A DNA stretch of 64,000 nt from Rozella allomycis CSF55 (GCA_000442015.1 KE560848.1:1-64000); one strand, 5' to 3'; counted from the first letter of the stretch, positions 1-13,798 are shown. The notes: generated by a model from the letters alone, not told the origin. Numbers and translations: made by a program.

Positions 1-1503
1 AAATTTTCTAAACTTTTTGGATGCAAAATTGGTAAACTTTTTCTCGTTTTATTTTCATAAATTATTATTGGTTGACTCATTTCCATTCTTTCACTTTCAA
101 ATTTTATTTCTTCATTCAAAACCTTCATTTCCATCGCATCAACTGGAAATGGTAATCGATACTCTTCAATAATCCCAAACTTTAAATCTTTATCAATTTC
201 ATAACAACAAACTTTATCTCTTTTAGCTACAAACAACAAACACTCTTTATACAACAAATAATCAATCATCCCTTCCAATCCTTCAACTGGCATTTCAATC
301 TCCACATTCCTCACTTTAATACTCTTCACATTCTCTTCCATTCTCTTTATTCTTCTATTTTCATTCTTCTTCAATGCAAATGAAAACACATCAATGGGAT
401 TCTGATGAGGCTTCAATAAACTCCAAAAATCAACAACAACAATCTTCATTTCTTCTTCACACAAAAATCCACACACGCAAATTGGCTTCAATCTCTCCCG
501 TCTATTCGAAAAACAAATTTCCATCTCCTTCATTTTAACCTCATAAAATCCCAACAGTCCAGGTCTATAGTTAATCTCTCCCTCAAAATCAACATCCAAA
601 ACATGACATCCTTGTTCACTCAAGAATATTATATAATCATTCTTCTTGTAACTGCCAAAGAAACAATTCTTCTTCTTCAATTGCTTCTTTATGATTTTCT
701 TTATTGAATAAAACAATCGCCTTCTTTTACACTCCCCTTCAATTTGCCACACTGTCATATACCCATCAATCAATGTCGTCAACACAAACACTTGGCTACA
801 ATTACCTTCATTTACATGTACCTCTCCTTTAACATAACATCCACACAATCAATCTTATCATGATGACCCAAAACAATCTCTCTTTTATCTTTTAAAATTA
901 CTAAATTCTTGGAATTCTATTTAAAATGAATACTCTTGTTTACTTTATGCTGAATTACTACAACCCCCTTTTCAAATATTATTCGCTGTATTTCCCCTTC
1001 TCTTGTCACGTCATAACATTCCCCAGCCATCTCCCAATACCCATCATAATTCTTTTGCAGAATTCTAATTTCCTTTCCAATAATCATACACTGGTCTACA
1101 CTCCCACTCTGTCAAATATTCTACCTTCGCTATTAAACACCATAGCATCAACCTTAAAATCATAAAGTTTAATTTCATTCTGAAACACCCAATCACTACT
1201 CTTTTCATGATAAAATACAATCCTCGATTCCGTACCAACACATATCTATCACTACAAATCAATATTCTCACTGTAGCATTATTGTCAAATGCACACAAAC
1301 ATTTTACTTCTTCCTCCAGCTCTATCACCTTCAACAAGGCTCCATTGCATTCAGCAACAACAATCAACCTCTCACTGGCATATATCAACTACTCAAATCA
1401 CACATATATTTACCATTATAATCTTTTCATTATACAATATACTCGTCGCCAACAACCGGTCCCTTAAAATCGGCCATTGGTCAACTTGGAACTTGCAACC
1501 CAT
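1..1503 (-). CDS. WD-repeat-like beta-propeller protein, C-terminus off the left edge
   Basis: Minus-strand gene that starts at ATG 1503 (MGCKFQVDQWPILRD) and runs off the window start. Five introns restore one open frame: 1389-1413, 1246-1271, 1073-1101, 917-943 and 796-821 (25-29 nt, all GT...AG). The protein, over 400 residues, has short beta-strand-like segments. WD-type signatures are VLGHHDKIDCVDV followed by VFVLTTLIDGYMTVWQI. No signal peptide or membrane segment is visible. I cannot name the family; a WDR6-like or other divergent propeller is possible. The reading frame is well supported by the five in-phase introns; the function is not known. Confidence 0.7.
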
Positions 1504-1627
1504 GCAATTGAAATTTCTCAAAACATAAAAACAAAGACAAAAAGATAAAAGGGAACTATTTGATTCTTGGTTTATTTATAGCTCTAGAACGATACAAGTG
1601 GCGTGCTAAAATCTAAGCCACTCGAAA

Positions 1628-2358
1628 ATGAATTTGAAAGTATTTTTATGCTTGTTGGTTTTGATTGTCACTCTGTCAGCCAATCCTATTGACCCACAAA
1701 ACAATATTTCAGCAGATGCTGAAGTTATTGACAATAAAGTTCCAGGTAATTTTCACAGTTGTATGTGATACAAGATGAACAAAATGAAAAAATGTCCGTT
1801 TGGGGGAAGGTAGGATTCGTGCTTTCTAATATCGCCCATGGCTTTTTTCATGGGAAACCTGATGATGGTTTGAATAAACTTGACGGAGACAGTGATGATC
1901 ATACTGCTGTTAACATCCCCGATGATAATGTCTCGGTTAATGAAAACAAAGTTGTTGAACCAAAGGGATTCGAAGTACTAGATATGCAAGATTTAACACG
2001 CCAAAAAGTTCCCGAGGAAACTGAACAAGTTTTAGCTGTGGAAGAAACTAAAGTAGCCAAAGAAAACGTGGAAATACAACAACAAGTTTTAGCTGTGGAA
2101 GAAACTGAAGTAGCCAAAGAAAACTTGGAAATACAACAGTCGAATATAGATGAAACAAAGAAAGAAACTCAAGCGCCAATAGACAATGATAAAGAAAAAA
2201 CCGAATCAGATTCTAAAGCTTCAGCTGATGGAGGAAATGAAATTCCTATCATTGCAATAGTCAGCGGAGTATTCGGAGGTAGTGCAGTCGCAAGCATGGC
2301 ATTTCTAGCCCGCCGTAAATATGCCAAAAGTCGTAAAGATCAAATAAATAATGCTTAA
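1628..2358 (+). CDS. Small type I membrane surface protein with a duplicated acidic segment
   Basis: Two exons split by a 29-nt intron (1746-1774) give 233 residues. The N-terminus (MNLKVFLCLLVLIVTLSA) is a clear signal peptide. The middle is acidic and polar, with an 18-residue unit repeated twice in tandem (LAVEETKVAKEN-type, bases about 2026-2133). The C-terminus has one hydrophobic segment (IIAIVSGVFGGSAVASMAFLA) followed by a basic tail (RRKYAKSRKD). This fits a single-pass protein with its ectodomain outside. The same plan (signal peptide, low-complexity ectodomain, Gly/Ala-rich membrane segment, short basic tail) recurs in the giant coiled-coil gene at 7.7-13.8 kb. No known domain recognised. 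Confidence 0.8.
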
Positions 2359-2385
2359 AATCATATAATCATTATTTATGTTATG

Positions 2386-3699
2386 TTACATACACTGCGT
2401 CTCCTTTAAAGACAGATAATACATGGAATATTTATCCATTCCAGTCACATCGGCATTGATTTTTACAAATGAAGGGAGCCAAGAATCATCGTTTGTCTTT
2501 CTTTTGTCAACAAACCCCTCCATTAGTACAAGGCCAGGGGCTGGTGAATGAAACTTGTCAATGTGAAAATAATGATTTTCCCAAATGAATACCCTTCTTG
2601 TTTTGATAATGCTGCTGCGTGAAGGGTCCCTCTGAGAATATAACGCCTTTTCTACTCACATATAGAGATTTACCTCATATTCTCGCGGGGTTAATGTTCT
2701 CCTTACTTCAATTGTTTGCCCATCCTTTTGATTCTTTCTTATAGTGAGTGTATAAGTGTAATAGTCACCAATTCCTCTTTTTCTTATCCTTGCTTGACTT
2801 CCATCAGTCGAAATTAGGTAATTGTGCTCAACGTGAAAATCTCTAAAACCTATTTCGCTATTCCAACTAGTTGGAAATCCCTTTAATAAGAACTTTCGCT
2901 TTCTTAAAAACTTTCCTCCCCTGCGATCTTCAAGTCCAAGTCTTAAAAGAACTGTTTCGACAACCTTTTTCAATTTTTGATCAAAAGGCGTAGAATTATC
3001 AATTACATGCAACGAAGGATGTCCATTCCAAGCTTCTAAAATTCTTTGGTCCAGGATTTTAGCCAATTCCATATTTTCTGATCTTACGCTGTTAGTTTCA
3101 TTCCCATAAAATTTTTCCGCGCCATTGGCAGCAGACTCCTATAATTCTAGTAAATAAATGAAAATACCATGTGTATTACAAAATCATACCTTTCATCCCT
3201 CAATTTCGCTTCAGCCATACTCATTTGTTGTAAGATATGAATCCAGTCCACTCGATCAACATCTATGAAAAAACATTTTACATTTAAACTACATGCGGAT
3301 GGATCCATCGTCCCTCTATCACATATTACAACCACATTTTGACCTCCAGATGCTTGACTTGCAGCTAGCTCCATGATTGAGTCTTCAATTGTAATCATAA
3401 CCTTCAATAAGTTCATTTGAAAGCTAATCTCTAAAAATAAGACAAAGTAGTAACTTACGTTGATCCTTAGTTAAGGTTGAAAATTCAACTCCAGAGCTTA
3501 AAAGAATTGTTGATGTTTCAGAGATTTTATATACTTTCCATCCCATGTTCTCCAGCATATCAATATTTCAAAGATCTTTGATAATTACCTGATAAAACTG
3601 TTTGAGCAGTAGATTTTCCGCCACACGGTCCTTTACAATGAAATCAATGAATTAATTACCTCCCGTTAAGGCTAATTTAATGAACCGGCCTTGGACCAT
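2386..3699 (-). CDS. TTD14-like protein: P-loop AAA-type domain plus CYTH domain
   Basis: Six exons encode 390 residues. The N-terminal P-loop is GGPCGGKSTAQ, followed by MLENMGWKVYKISET, NLLKVMITIEDSI, ICDRGTMD and ESAANGAEKFYG. This is the order seen in proteins of the TRP-like translocation defect 14 (TTD14) type. The C-terminal half (RKRKFLLKGFP, FRDFHVEHNYL, QARIRKRG) is a CYTH/triphosphate-tunnel domain. The family binds GTP and phosphoinositides in animals; enzymatic activity here is unknown. Introns: 3631-3659, 3561-3588, 3431-3458, 3139-3167 and 2647-2673 (27-29 nt). Intron 3561-3588 ends in TTG instead of AG, and no AG nearby keeps both frame and homology. Coding length divides by three only with these five introns. 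Confidence 0.88.
3561..3588 (-). other. 28-nt GT...TG intron in the TTD14-like gene
   Basis: On the minus strand the intron begins GTAATT and ends ATATTG, followed by AT. It joins ...STAQTVLS to DMLENMGWKVY, a segment conserved in the family (ENLGWKVYR-type). AG dinucleotides exist 13 nt into the intron and after the conserved segment, but neither restores the frame without losing homology. Confidence 0.75.
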
Positions 3700-3785
3700 T
3701 CAGATTCAATAATTTTGGAAATTTCCAATAAAGTTTGCAAAAAGAGAAATTTTTTCACCCCCTGTAAAGTGTCCGTAACTCACAC

Positions 3786-4586
3786 ATGACTGCTTCCAAC
3801 CTTCCATCTATTTTAAACCCAACTGAAGAAGACCTTCAAATGCTTTTAGCTGCCAAGTGCCATCTTGGAAACAAGAACGCCGAAGTTCCAATGCTTCCAT
3901 ACATTTTCAAGCGCCGTCCTGATGGAATTAACATTTTGAACATTGCCAAGACTTGGGAAAAAATTGTCTTTGCTGCTCGTGTCATCGCCTCCATTGAAAA
4001 TCCAGCTGATATTGTTGTTATTTCAGCCCGTCCTTATGGTCAACGTGCTGCTCTCAAATTTGCAAAGTTCGTTGGTGCTGAAGCTGTTGCTGGACGTTTT
4101 ACTCCAGGTACTTTCACCAACTACATCACCCGTGCTTTTAAGGAACCACGTTTGATCATTTGCACTGACCCACGTACTGATCATCAACCAATCAAAGAAG
4201 CTTCTTATGTTAACATCCCAACCATTGCTCTTTGCGACGCTGATTCTCCTCTTCGTTATGTTGATGTTGCTATTCCAACCAACAACAAGAGCAAGCACTC
4301 TATCGGTTTGGTCTACTATTTGTTGGCTCGTGAAGTTTTACGTCTTCGTGGAACTATCAGCCGCTCTGAACCATGGACTGAAAAAGTTGATCTCTTCTTC
4401 TACCGTGACCCAGAAGAGGTTGCTGAAGAAGCCAAGGAAGAAGTTGCTGAAATTGTTGAAGCCGATCAATCATCTGAAGTCGTTGCTGATACTTGGGCTG
4501 AAGGTGCCACTGAATTTGCTGCTGCTGAAAACTGGGGTGATGCCGCTGCCGTTGAAGAAGAAGCTGTCGGTGCTTGGGGTCAATAA
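3786..4586 (+). CDS. RPSA: 40S ribosomal protein uS2 (RPSA / Rps0)
   Basis: Single exon, 266 residues, a normal length for eukaryotic uS2. Family blocks are contiguous: [66 protein letters not shown] and [20 protein letters not shown]. The C-terminal tail is acidic and ends in repeated W-containing segments (ADTWAEG, ENWGDAA, GAWGQ), as is common in fungal and animal homologues. It is a structural protein of the 40S head-body junction. Codon use is strikingly richer in C-ending codons (ATC, AAC, CGT, GCC) than in neighbouring genes, as expected for very high expression. It is one of the few conserved genes here without an intron. Confidence 0.98.
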   Translation: MTASNLPSILNPTEEDLQMLLAAKCHLGNKNAEVPMLPYIFKRRPDGINILNIAKTWEKIVFAARVIASIENPADIVVISARPYGQRAALKFAKFVGAEAVAGRFTPGTFTNYITRAFKEPRLIICTDPRTDHQPIKEASYVNIPTIALCDADSPLRYVDVAIPTNNKSKHSIGLVYYLLAREVLRLRGTISRSEPWTEKVDLFFYRDPEEVAEEAKEEVAEIVEADQSSEVVADTWAEGATEFAAAENWGDAAAVEEEAVGAWGQ

Positions 4587-4812
4587 AGTATTAGTCATTC
4601 ATTCCTTCTAAACATTTTTTTGTTTTATTTGCCATAATTTCCTTATGGCTGTAATGAATCAATGATGAATTCTGAGCAAGCGAAATTGATGGATCTTGTT
4701 TAATGTTTTTGTATAAGGGTGGGTTTTCGTAATCCTGGATTTTGAGTTTTAACCCTGAAATTCACGCCGAATGGTAACTTAAAGATACAAATCAAATGAA
4801 ATATTAGCTTTG

Positions 4813-5253
4813 TTATTTATTGCTTCTAATGTTCCTATATCGGTCTATAATTCCCTGGCAGGTTGGCATACCACATCTACATTGAAATGTCCACCTGGGG
4901 TCCCAGTAATCTTCTGATGAGCCATGATTATACAAAAACGTCAGCTCCTCATCTTTCAAAACTTTTTTGATAGTGACAATTTCTAGGCGTTCATTAATTT
5001 CACAATTTGGCTCACAGCTATGGTTCGCATATCGAGCATTTTTTAATGGTATTAACCATTTCCATAAGCCGTCACTTGCTAGAAAGTTCAAAACATATTG
5101 AACTTCATCTTCTGGCACCTCGCAATAGTTCTCAAATATGATATCATCTTTTGGCTTGAAACGCTCTGCGACTTCATTTATTTCCAAATCTTTCGAGGCA
5201 CGTAAAGAAAAACCGTTGCTTGATTGATGAGCGTAAGAAGGATATGTTGACAT
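4813..5253 (-). CDS. SET-domain protein methyltransferase
   Basis: Single exon, 146 residues, made almost wholly of a SET domain. The core NHSCEPNC motif (cofactor and substrate site) is at about residues 78-85, followed by ELTFLYNHGS (the Y of the ELTYDY-type motif). A post-SET zinc cluster follows (FQCRCGMPTCQG). The N-terminal part (NGFSLRASKDLEINEV) matches the usual start of a SET domain. I chose ATG 5253 because the region upstream, although open, is the spliced C-terminus of the neighbouring Rab5 gene. The substrate cannot be told from sequence; histone and non-histone targets are both possible. It lies 75 bp downstream of Rab5 on the same strand. Confidence 0.85.
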   Translation of the reverse strand: MSTYPSYAHQSSNGFSLRASKDLEINEVAERFKPKDDIIFENYCEVPEDEVQYVLNFLASDGLWKWLIPLKNARYANHSCEPNCEINERLEIVTIKKVLKDEELTFLYNHGSSEDYWDPRWTFQCRCGMPTCQGIIDRYRNIRSNK

Positions 5254-5328
5254 TTCACAAGTATCACAACTGAAAAGTAATTAAAATGGTGGCTAATTCG
5301 CCATACTTTATTGCAAAAGATGAATAAA

Positions 5329-6063
5329 CTAACAAGAGCATTGTGATATTGAAGAATCCTGCCTTCGTGTAATATTGATGCTATTTTGTGTTTGTTCTTC
5401 AACCTGTTTTTTACTAAATGATTCTAGAGGAAGTTTTTTGGCTGTTTATCGAACATTTTATTTTTTACCAATTTCCTTAAAGAGATGATTTACGTTTTCA
5501 TTTTCTTTCGCCGATGTTTCTAAAAATAGAAGCCCTTTCTCAGATGAATAGGATGATGCCACCTTGATTAAAAATATTCGCACTATATACTTCCGATTCT
5601 ACCTGCCTTGAGTCGTGCAAGTCACATTTATTTCCGGCTAAGGCAACAACGATCTCATTAGTGGCCTGTCTTTGTAATTCCTTCACCCAAGATTTCGCTC
5701 TATCAAAAGAATCCTATTAGCTTCATGAAAAAACATTACAGAATTTGTGATATCGTAAACAACAATTGCCGCCTGCGCATTTCTATAATACATTGGCGCC
5801 AAACTATGAAATCTTTCTTGTCCAGCCGTGTCCCAAATTTCAAATTTTATTATTTTGTCTTGAACCTTGCATTTTTGAGTTAAAAAAGCAGCGCCAATCT
5901 TTGTAATCATCAGGAAATACATTACAGTGGGTTCCTTATTTTCTTGATAATCATTGTTGACAAATCTGAGTACCAATGAAGATTTACCAACAGCTGCTTC
6001 GCCAAGGAGAACTAGCTTGATTTGAATTGGCTTGAGCATTGATGGAGAAGATATCATTTCCAT
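5329..6063 (-). CDS. RAB5: Rab5 small GTPase
   Basis: Five exons encode 208 residues. G1 is [10 protein letters not shown]. The switch I/effector region [11 protein letters not shown] is created by splicing and is diagnostic for Rab5. Switch II is [21 protein letters not shown]4 is GNKCDL and G5 is ETSAK. The C-terminus ends in CSC, a CXC geranylgeranylation signal. Rab5 governs early endosome fusion on the cytosolic face of endosomes. Introns: 5899-5925, 5714-5739, 5563-5590 and 5442-5468 (26-28 nt). The first is 27 nt with no in-frame stop, so retention would add nine residues to the effector loop. The last intron is needed to reach the prenylation motif. Confidence 0.96.
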
Positions 6064-6511
6064 CGAAGCTTATTGTATCACGTGGCTGAATTTGTTTGTT
6101 TTTAGTTTTCAGCCCATCAATAGCATTTAACATTATATTAAAGTTACAAGTTGATAAATGTTAAAAATGAAGGCAAAATATCTTACATAAAAAATCAATT
6201 CAATTAGTCATTTTGGGACCAATAAGTGGCAGATACAATTTTATCTATAAATACTAATTAACTATGTCATTAAATAAGAACTAGAACTTCTCCAAGATAA
6301 CCCATGGCGCGAATTGTATAAGATGATAAATAAAAACGACCAATTTCATGATTGGTTTCCCGAATCCCCGATAAGGATGCTCAATACCGCATGCATTAAA
6401 CATCTATTACTTTTTCATTCCGTTTTTTCACTCGCTACTATTTATTTCCGATACCTCTTTTCTGGCCACAAAATGCCTTGGTAACAATAGCATTAACAAC
6501 AAAAAATCTGA
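6064..6511. other. Intergenic region between divergent Rab5 and PKA genes
   Basis: About 450 bp, one of the longer gaps in the window. It separates two divergently transcribed genes and presumably holds both promoters. It is AT-rich with no open frame I can support and no obvious repeat or RNA gene. I see no clear TATA box or conserved motif. Confidence 0.5.
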
Positions 6512-7683
<1,172 letters not shown>

Positions 7684-7741
7684 AAATAAATGTATAAAAA
7701 TTCAATTTTGTGTAAAATTATATATTTATTATTTAACAAGT

Positions 7742-10700
7742 TTATATGAGCAAGTTGGTGAGTTTTTTCTTTCTACGAGAGTTTACAAACACAGCAGTAG
7801 CCGCGACACAAGAAGTACCACCTACTATACCAGCTACAATCCCCGCAACAGGAATATCTTCGTCATCTGAATCGTTTGAATCGTCTGGAGCGTCTTTCTC
7901 CATGTCTTCTTCTACTTTGTCTGTGGAATACATATCTAGTAATTCTTGTACTTGACTTTTGATTGCAACGAGCGAGTTATTTTCACTTACTACCTTTTCC
8001 ATTGACTTTTTAACTTTTTGGTATTTTTTCGACAACGTTGAATTTGCGAGCGCCAAATCTTTCTTTTCTTTTTGGCAAGAAATTTTATCATTTTTAAGTT
8101 TTGTGTTTAAATTTGCAATTTCATTTAATGAATTTTGGAGGGTAACAAGGTCAGATTCACATTTGAGCAATGAACCTTTATCTTTTGAATAGAGGTCCTT
8201 TGTAGATTTTAATTGATTTGATAATTGGTCCAAATTCTTTGAGAGAGTTTGATTTTCAGTTGATAAATTAGAATTATCTTTCTTTAGTTGATCTAATTGA
8301 GAATCTACGTCTCTATTTTGAGCATTCAATTTCTGAATTTTCTGATTTAAATTTGAAATTTCGGATTTAAGCTTTGCAATTTTGGGGTCATTTTTATTAG
8401 AATGAAGTTTTGTTAATAGCGAGTCTACTTTTCTAGAGCAAATATTGTTCTCGTTTGTTAAAGATTGGATTTCAGAATTTGAAGATTCAACTTCATTATT
8501 TAAAGACTGAATTTCAGATTTTAGGGATTCAATTTGACTGTTTAGCGATTCTATTTGATCATTTAATGATTCAACTTGACTATTTAGAGATATGTTTTTA
8601 TTCTTTGATGAGTCTAAAGCTAACGAAATTTCAGAAAATTTTGTTTCAAGGGTGACTAATTCGCTTTCTTTCTTTTCTAGGTCAATTTTGAGCAATTCAT
8701 TTTGTTTATTTGCATTTGAAAGATTAGAATACTCTTGTTTTAAAGATTTTAGTAATTCATCTTTTTTATGTAGAGAAAGTTCTAGTTCTTGAATTTTGGA
8801 TAATTGTTTGCTCAAGATTGAATTCTTATCATTCAAGCTTGAATCTCTTTCATTGACAAGAGCCTCTAATTGAGTAGCCAGCGAATCTCTTTCCTTTACA
8901 ATAGAATCTCTTTCCTTTACAATAGAATCTCTTTCTTTTGAGGTTTCTTGTAACACTAAATCTTTATCTTTCACTAAGGAATCTCTTTCTCTTATAGCTT
9001 TTTTCAAAGCTTCATCTTTTTCTTTCAACAAATTATTCATTGTGATTTCTATTTGATTACTTTCATCAGATAGCTTTTCATTTTCATCAGACAACTTGTC
9101 ATTTTCATCAGATAACTCTTTTATTTCTTTAAATAGTCCCTCTATGTCATTAGATAATTTATTAATTTTATTAGATAATTCATCAATTTTATTAAGATAT
9201 TCTTTTTCTTTATCTTTGTAGTTTGATTCATTTTGTTTAACAAGTTCATCTTTAACTTTGACAAGGGTTCGATACAATTCAATGCGCTCTGATAAAGTTA
9301 TCTTTAACGAATTATAATCATCTACTCCAGCTTGGATTTGTTTCAGTAATTCTATTTCTCTTTCTTCAAATTCTCTATTCCTTTCATTATAAAACTCTGA
9401 TAAAGAAACGATTTCAGATTGTAAAGTTGATAATTCATTTTTATCGAGTTTCATTTCTTCAACATTATTTTTATTCTCCATTACTCTTAAATTAATTTTC
9501 TCCATATTTTCTTTGTCTTTCAACATTTGATTTTCTATTAACTTATCTCGATCTTCTATAATTCCCAACAATTCTACTTTGAGGTCCTCCAATTCATTAT
9601 TTCTATTAATCATATCTATAACCACAGCTTGACTCTGTTTTATGAACCCTTCACTATCTACTATAACTTTTCTATATTCTTCTTCCCTTAATTCAAACTC
9701 TTTTCCTTTTTGTAAAAGTTGATCATTCAATTTATTTATTTCTTTTTCTTTATATTCAAGTTCAATTTTTAGTTTATCAATCAACGTTGATTCCAAATTT
9801 CCTAAACTCTAATTATGAAAAATCAGAAATATATTTACTTTGATTAAATCTTCATTCTGTCTTAGCATTTTGCAATTTACACTTTCATTTGACTGATTGT
9901 CACCACTTTCATTCTCACTTTCACCTTCAACTCCAACTACACATTGTTTTCCTTCATTTAATGTTTTAATCAAATTGTTTGTCATTTGAATCAAATGATT
10001 ATTTAATTCGCGATTTTTAGCAACAATCGATTCATTTTCAGCAATAGCTTTGTTTCTTTCAGTAGTCAACAATTCATTCAACTCTTTTACATTCACAAGC
10101 TCATCAATTGCTTTTTCTTTTTCACTGCTAATCTTTTCAAATTCATCTTTAACTCTTTCTATTTCTTTCTTGATTTCATCTCTTTCTCTTGCTATTTCCT
10201 CTCTGTTGTTTGTTATTGTCTCTATTTCATCTCTTAATGTTTCATTTTCTTCAGCATTTCTTTTTATTTTTGCCATAACATTTAAAAGGTGTTCCTCTAT
10301 TTGTTTAATTTCTTCTACTTCCTTTTCTCTTTCAAGCAAAATTAAATCTTTTTGTTTTATTATTGAATCTCTCTCTTTTATAATTGAATCCCTTTCTTCA
10401 ATAGCTTTCTCTCTCTCTAAAGACATTTGTTCAATAGCTTTATCACTCTCTAAACACATTTCTTTTTGAACAAATTTCATTTCTTCTTCAATAGACTTCT
10501 TTTCTCTTTGGAGTCCCTCAATTTCTCTCACAAACTTTAATTCAACTTCAGTCTTCTTTTTCAATACTTGTGTTATTAATTCTTTATACTCTTTTCTCTG
10601 TGAATCAACTTCAATCAGCTCCCCAATCAATTTCTCCTTTTCACTTGCGTATTGTTCTTCCATTTCTTCATACTTTTCATTCAAAAATTCTGCATGTTCT

Positions 10701-13700
10701 ATCAAAGCTTCGTAATCTTCGTATTTATTAAACCTTGCTAGCTGCTCTTGCAATGCCACAACCTGCCCCGTCAATAACTCTCTTTGATATTCCAAGTCTG
10801 CTATCATTTCAGCAAATTCTTCATCACTCAAATGTCTTTTATCTTCTTCTATTTTTCTCAATTTGAAATAATCTTCTTTCAAAGTTCTTAACTCTTTTTT
10901 AAGTTCGTTAATATTCTCATCCTTCATTTCAACAGTTTGCTCAAATTTCTTCAGTTTTTGTTTAAGATGTTCAATGGCCATCTTGTCTCCATACTTTCCA
11001 GAATAATAATCTTCAGATTCTTTCTTTATTTTATCAATCTTCTCCTCCAATTTTCGAATTCTGAGTTCATATCCATCAACAACATTGTGTATAATGTCTT
11101 TATAGTATTCTTCTAAATCAGCTTCTTCTTTTTTAACATCAGCAAGGTCATGATTCAAATCTTCAATATGCTTCACAAAACTCTCCCTTTGATTTTCCCC
11201 AATCGCATTCCCTTCAATAATCGGTTCGTCTATGTCCATGTAAAACTCAACTTCTACATCTTTCTTTTCATCTTTTTTTTCGTCTTTTTTTCTCAAGTTC
11301 TTGGCTTCATTCAATTCTGTTTTACAACTTTGCAATTTTTCATCAGTTGCAATAATTGTTGCCTGAGCCGACGCAAAATCTTTTTCCAACTTTTTAATTC
11401 TCGTGTTCGCTTTGCTCAACTCTTCCCGAGTGTCTTGCAGTTGCTTTCTAGTCTCCTGCCATGTAAGCTCAATATCGTTTCGCCTACACTTTATAGTGTT
11501 TAGTTTATACTCGACAATAGCTACTTCCAATTCTCGTTCCTTTATTTCATCCTGCAATTGTTTCTTTTCTTTATCGTTGGTGTCACCAACCTCTTTAAGC
11601 TTAGATTGAAGATTTTCCATATTTTGTTTTGCGTTTTCAAATTTAATATTCAATGACCTATGTTCCAACTCTAGATCCAAATTTTCCTTCTTTTGAGAGA
11701 GTTTATAGTCGTTTAGGATCTCTTCAAATTCTTTTCTCTGATCTTCCAACGCCTTTTTTACTTTATCATTCAAATCTTGCGTTTCAGATTCATTTCCACT
11801 CGCATTCTCTTTACTTGCTTTATTAATCTGCTTCTTTAATTCTGCTATTTGCCTTTCGTTTTCATCTTTCAGTCTTTCCGATTTATCGAAATATTTTTTA
11901 AAATCGGCCATCATTTCGATTGGATCCATCGAAGTATTCTTTATTTCTTCATCTTTTTCGGCTATTTCATTCAACAAATTATTCATCATCTCAATAATCA
12001 TATCAGCATCTGCGTTCCATTTTGCATTTGTTTCATCAACTTCATCCGTTTCATCAGGTACAGGACATTCAGCTTTTGTAGTTATGGTTAAATCCGCATT
12101 TTTCATTCTTGGTGAGCTACTCATCAACTTTTCTCTAGGCAAACTAGCGGGTGAGCCATTAATCTTATATGATTTAGCTTTGCGATGTTCTAATTTTCAC
12201 GTTTTTATTTATGTTACCATTTTCTATAAATCTTAGCCTTTCCGTAGTGCGCGCATCAACTTTCTTGGCATGGTCATAAAATGACTCTGGGTTGTTGTTA
12301 TCGATTGCAGGAATCTCATCTTCCACAAATATAAATTGCTCCAACCATTCAGGTAAAGGCGCTGAAACAATCTTCAAAGATGACCGTAACATGGCTATTG
12401 AACGCTGCTCATTTTTGATTTTCTTTAAGAGGTGTCTCTCTTCATCCGTTAGTTCTTCACTTTGAATATATTGCAACTTGCCACGAACCAAATGCAATGA
12501 ATATTTACTCTCTTCAACTTTCATTCTTTTGTGGGATGCTATTTTTACAAGAATGGTCGAAAGGCCCTCGAATGTTTTTTTAATACTATCATTTTCAAGT
12601 TTGAGCAGATTAACATCAAGTTTCGCTTTACCTAAATTACGTAAAGCTTTTTTATATTTCAATTCCCAACTCACATGTGTACTTTTTTGTTTTAAACCCT
12701 CTTGATCATCCTTTTGTGGGATCTGTGAATCAATAATATTTTTAACATCTTCCTCTGTCTTAATTGTCGGATCTATCGCCAACTTGCGCAGTTTCGCTAC
12801 AACCTCTCTGTTGGCATCCAATTCTTTATTAAGGTCTGTTATCTTGTTTTTTAACAAATTTATTGCCTCTTCATGAATTTGATTGATCTCTTTAATATCA
12901 TCATCATGATGTCTCTTCATTTCCTCGATTTGTTTTTCTATTCTTTCATTCGCATCCTTTCCATTGACCCAGCCGTTAAACATACTACCAACAACACCTA
13001 AAAGCTGCTGTCTTGCAGATTCAAGTTCCTGAATTTGTAACTTTTCAACACTATTGTTATCTACCAAAGCATCTATAGTCTGATCCTTTTCTTTCAGTTG
13101 ACCTTTTAATTTTTGAATCTCGTGCTTGGCATCTTTGTAAATTTCCATCTCGGCTTCAAGACTATCAACATTACTTTTCAGAGCCTGTTTTTCATCCTCC
13201 AATAATGAGTTTTTTTCTTTTAGAGCGTCTATTTCTCGTTGCTTCTGTTTGACCAAATCTTTCAATTGAAAATATTCCACTTGAATATCTAAAGTTAAGC
13301 TATTTTGTTTATCCTTTTGTTCCTTTTGTTCAAAGCTTTCAATTTGAGCCGATAATTGTTGTACAAGGGCGTCCTTGCGGTCCAAATTATAAACCGCAGT
13401 GTCAAGACGGGATTTTAAATTTTGGTTTTCTTCTTGTAAGTCTCGTATTCTAGCAAACTGTGACTGTTCGTCAAAATAATAAGATTGATAGCTCACATCT
13501 GACATGTCATCATGATCATAGCCTATATTTCTTTTAAGAATAAATTACGAGAACAGCTTCCCACTGAAGTAGCGTCATCATACCTTCTACGATCAACCGT
13601 AGGAGAGTCGGGATGTCTGGCACTAAGGGCGGAAACAGATGCTCTTCTCCTGACGAGAGGATTTGGAGCCAGACCCAAAGAATGACGTCGTGGATATAGG

Positions 13701-13798
13701 CCACTTTGGTTAGTTCCAAGTACTAGATATGATAATATCAGCAGGAAAAAATTTTCACCAATTTTTTTCATAAAAATACTGATACACTCAGCCACCAT
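7742..13798 (-). CDS. Giant secreted coiled-coil type I membrane protein (~1,990 residues)
   Basis: Four exons, with introns at 13523-13548, 12190-12217 and 9809-9838 (26, 28, 30 nt), sum to 5,973 coding bases. The N-terminus (MKKIGENFFLLILSYLVLG, preceded by nine residues if the first ATG is used) is a signal peptide, followed by an Arg/Ser-rich stretch. About 1,850 residues of almost unbroken heptad coiled coil follow, rich in E, K, N, S and L. They include short repeats such as VKERDSI three times and SLNSQVESLNDQIESLNSQ-type units. The end is a Gly-rich membrane segment (VAGIVAGIVGGTSCVAATAV) and a basic tail (SRRKKKLTNLLI). This suggests a long rod anchored at the cell surface. No homologue recognised; myosin-tail-like hits would be coiled-coil noise. 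Confidence 0.85.

Noticed and set aside
926-1528. Plus-strand open frames across 0.9-1.5 kb
   Set aside because: They are antisense shadows of the minus-strand WD-like gene, whose five introns restore one long frame.
5178-5402. Open frame starting [14 protein letters not shown] as an upstream exon of the SET gene
   Set aside because: The same bases, in the frame set by a 27-nt intron, encode the Rab5 C-terminus ending in the CSC prenylation motif.
9000-12100. Plus-strand Ser/Phe/Ile-rich frames inside the coiled-coil gene
   Set aside because: They are complements of Glu/Lys-rich codons and have no independent signal.
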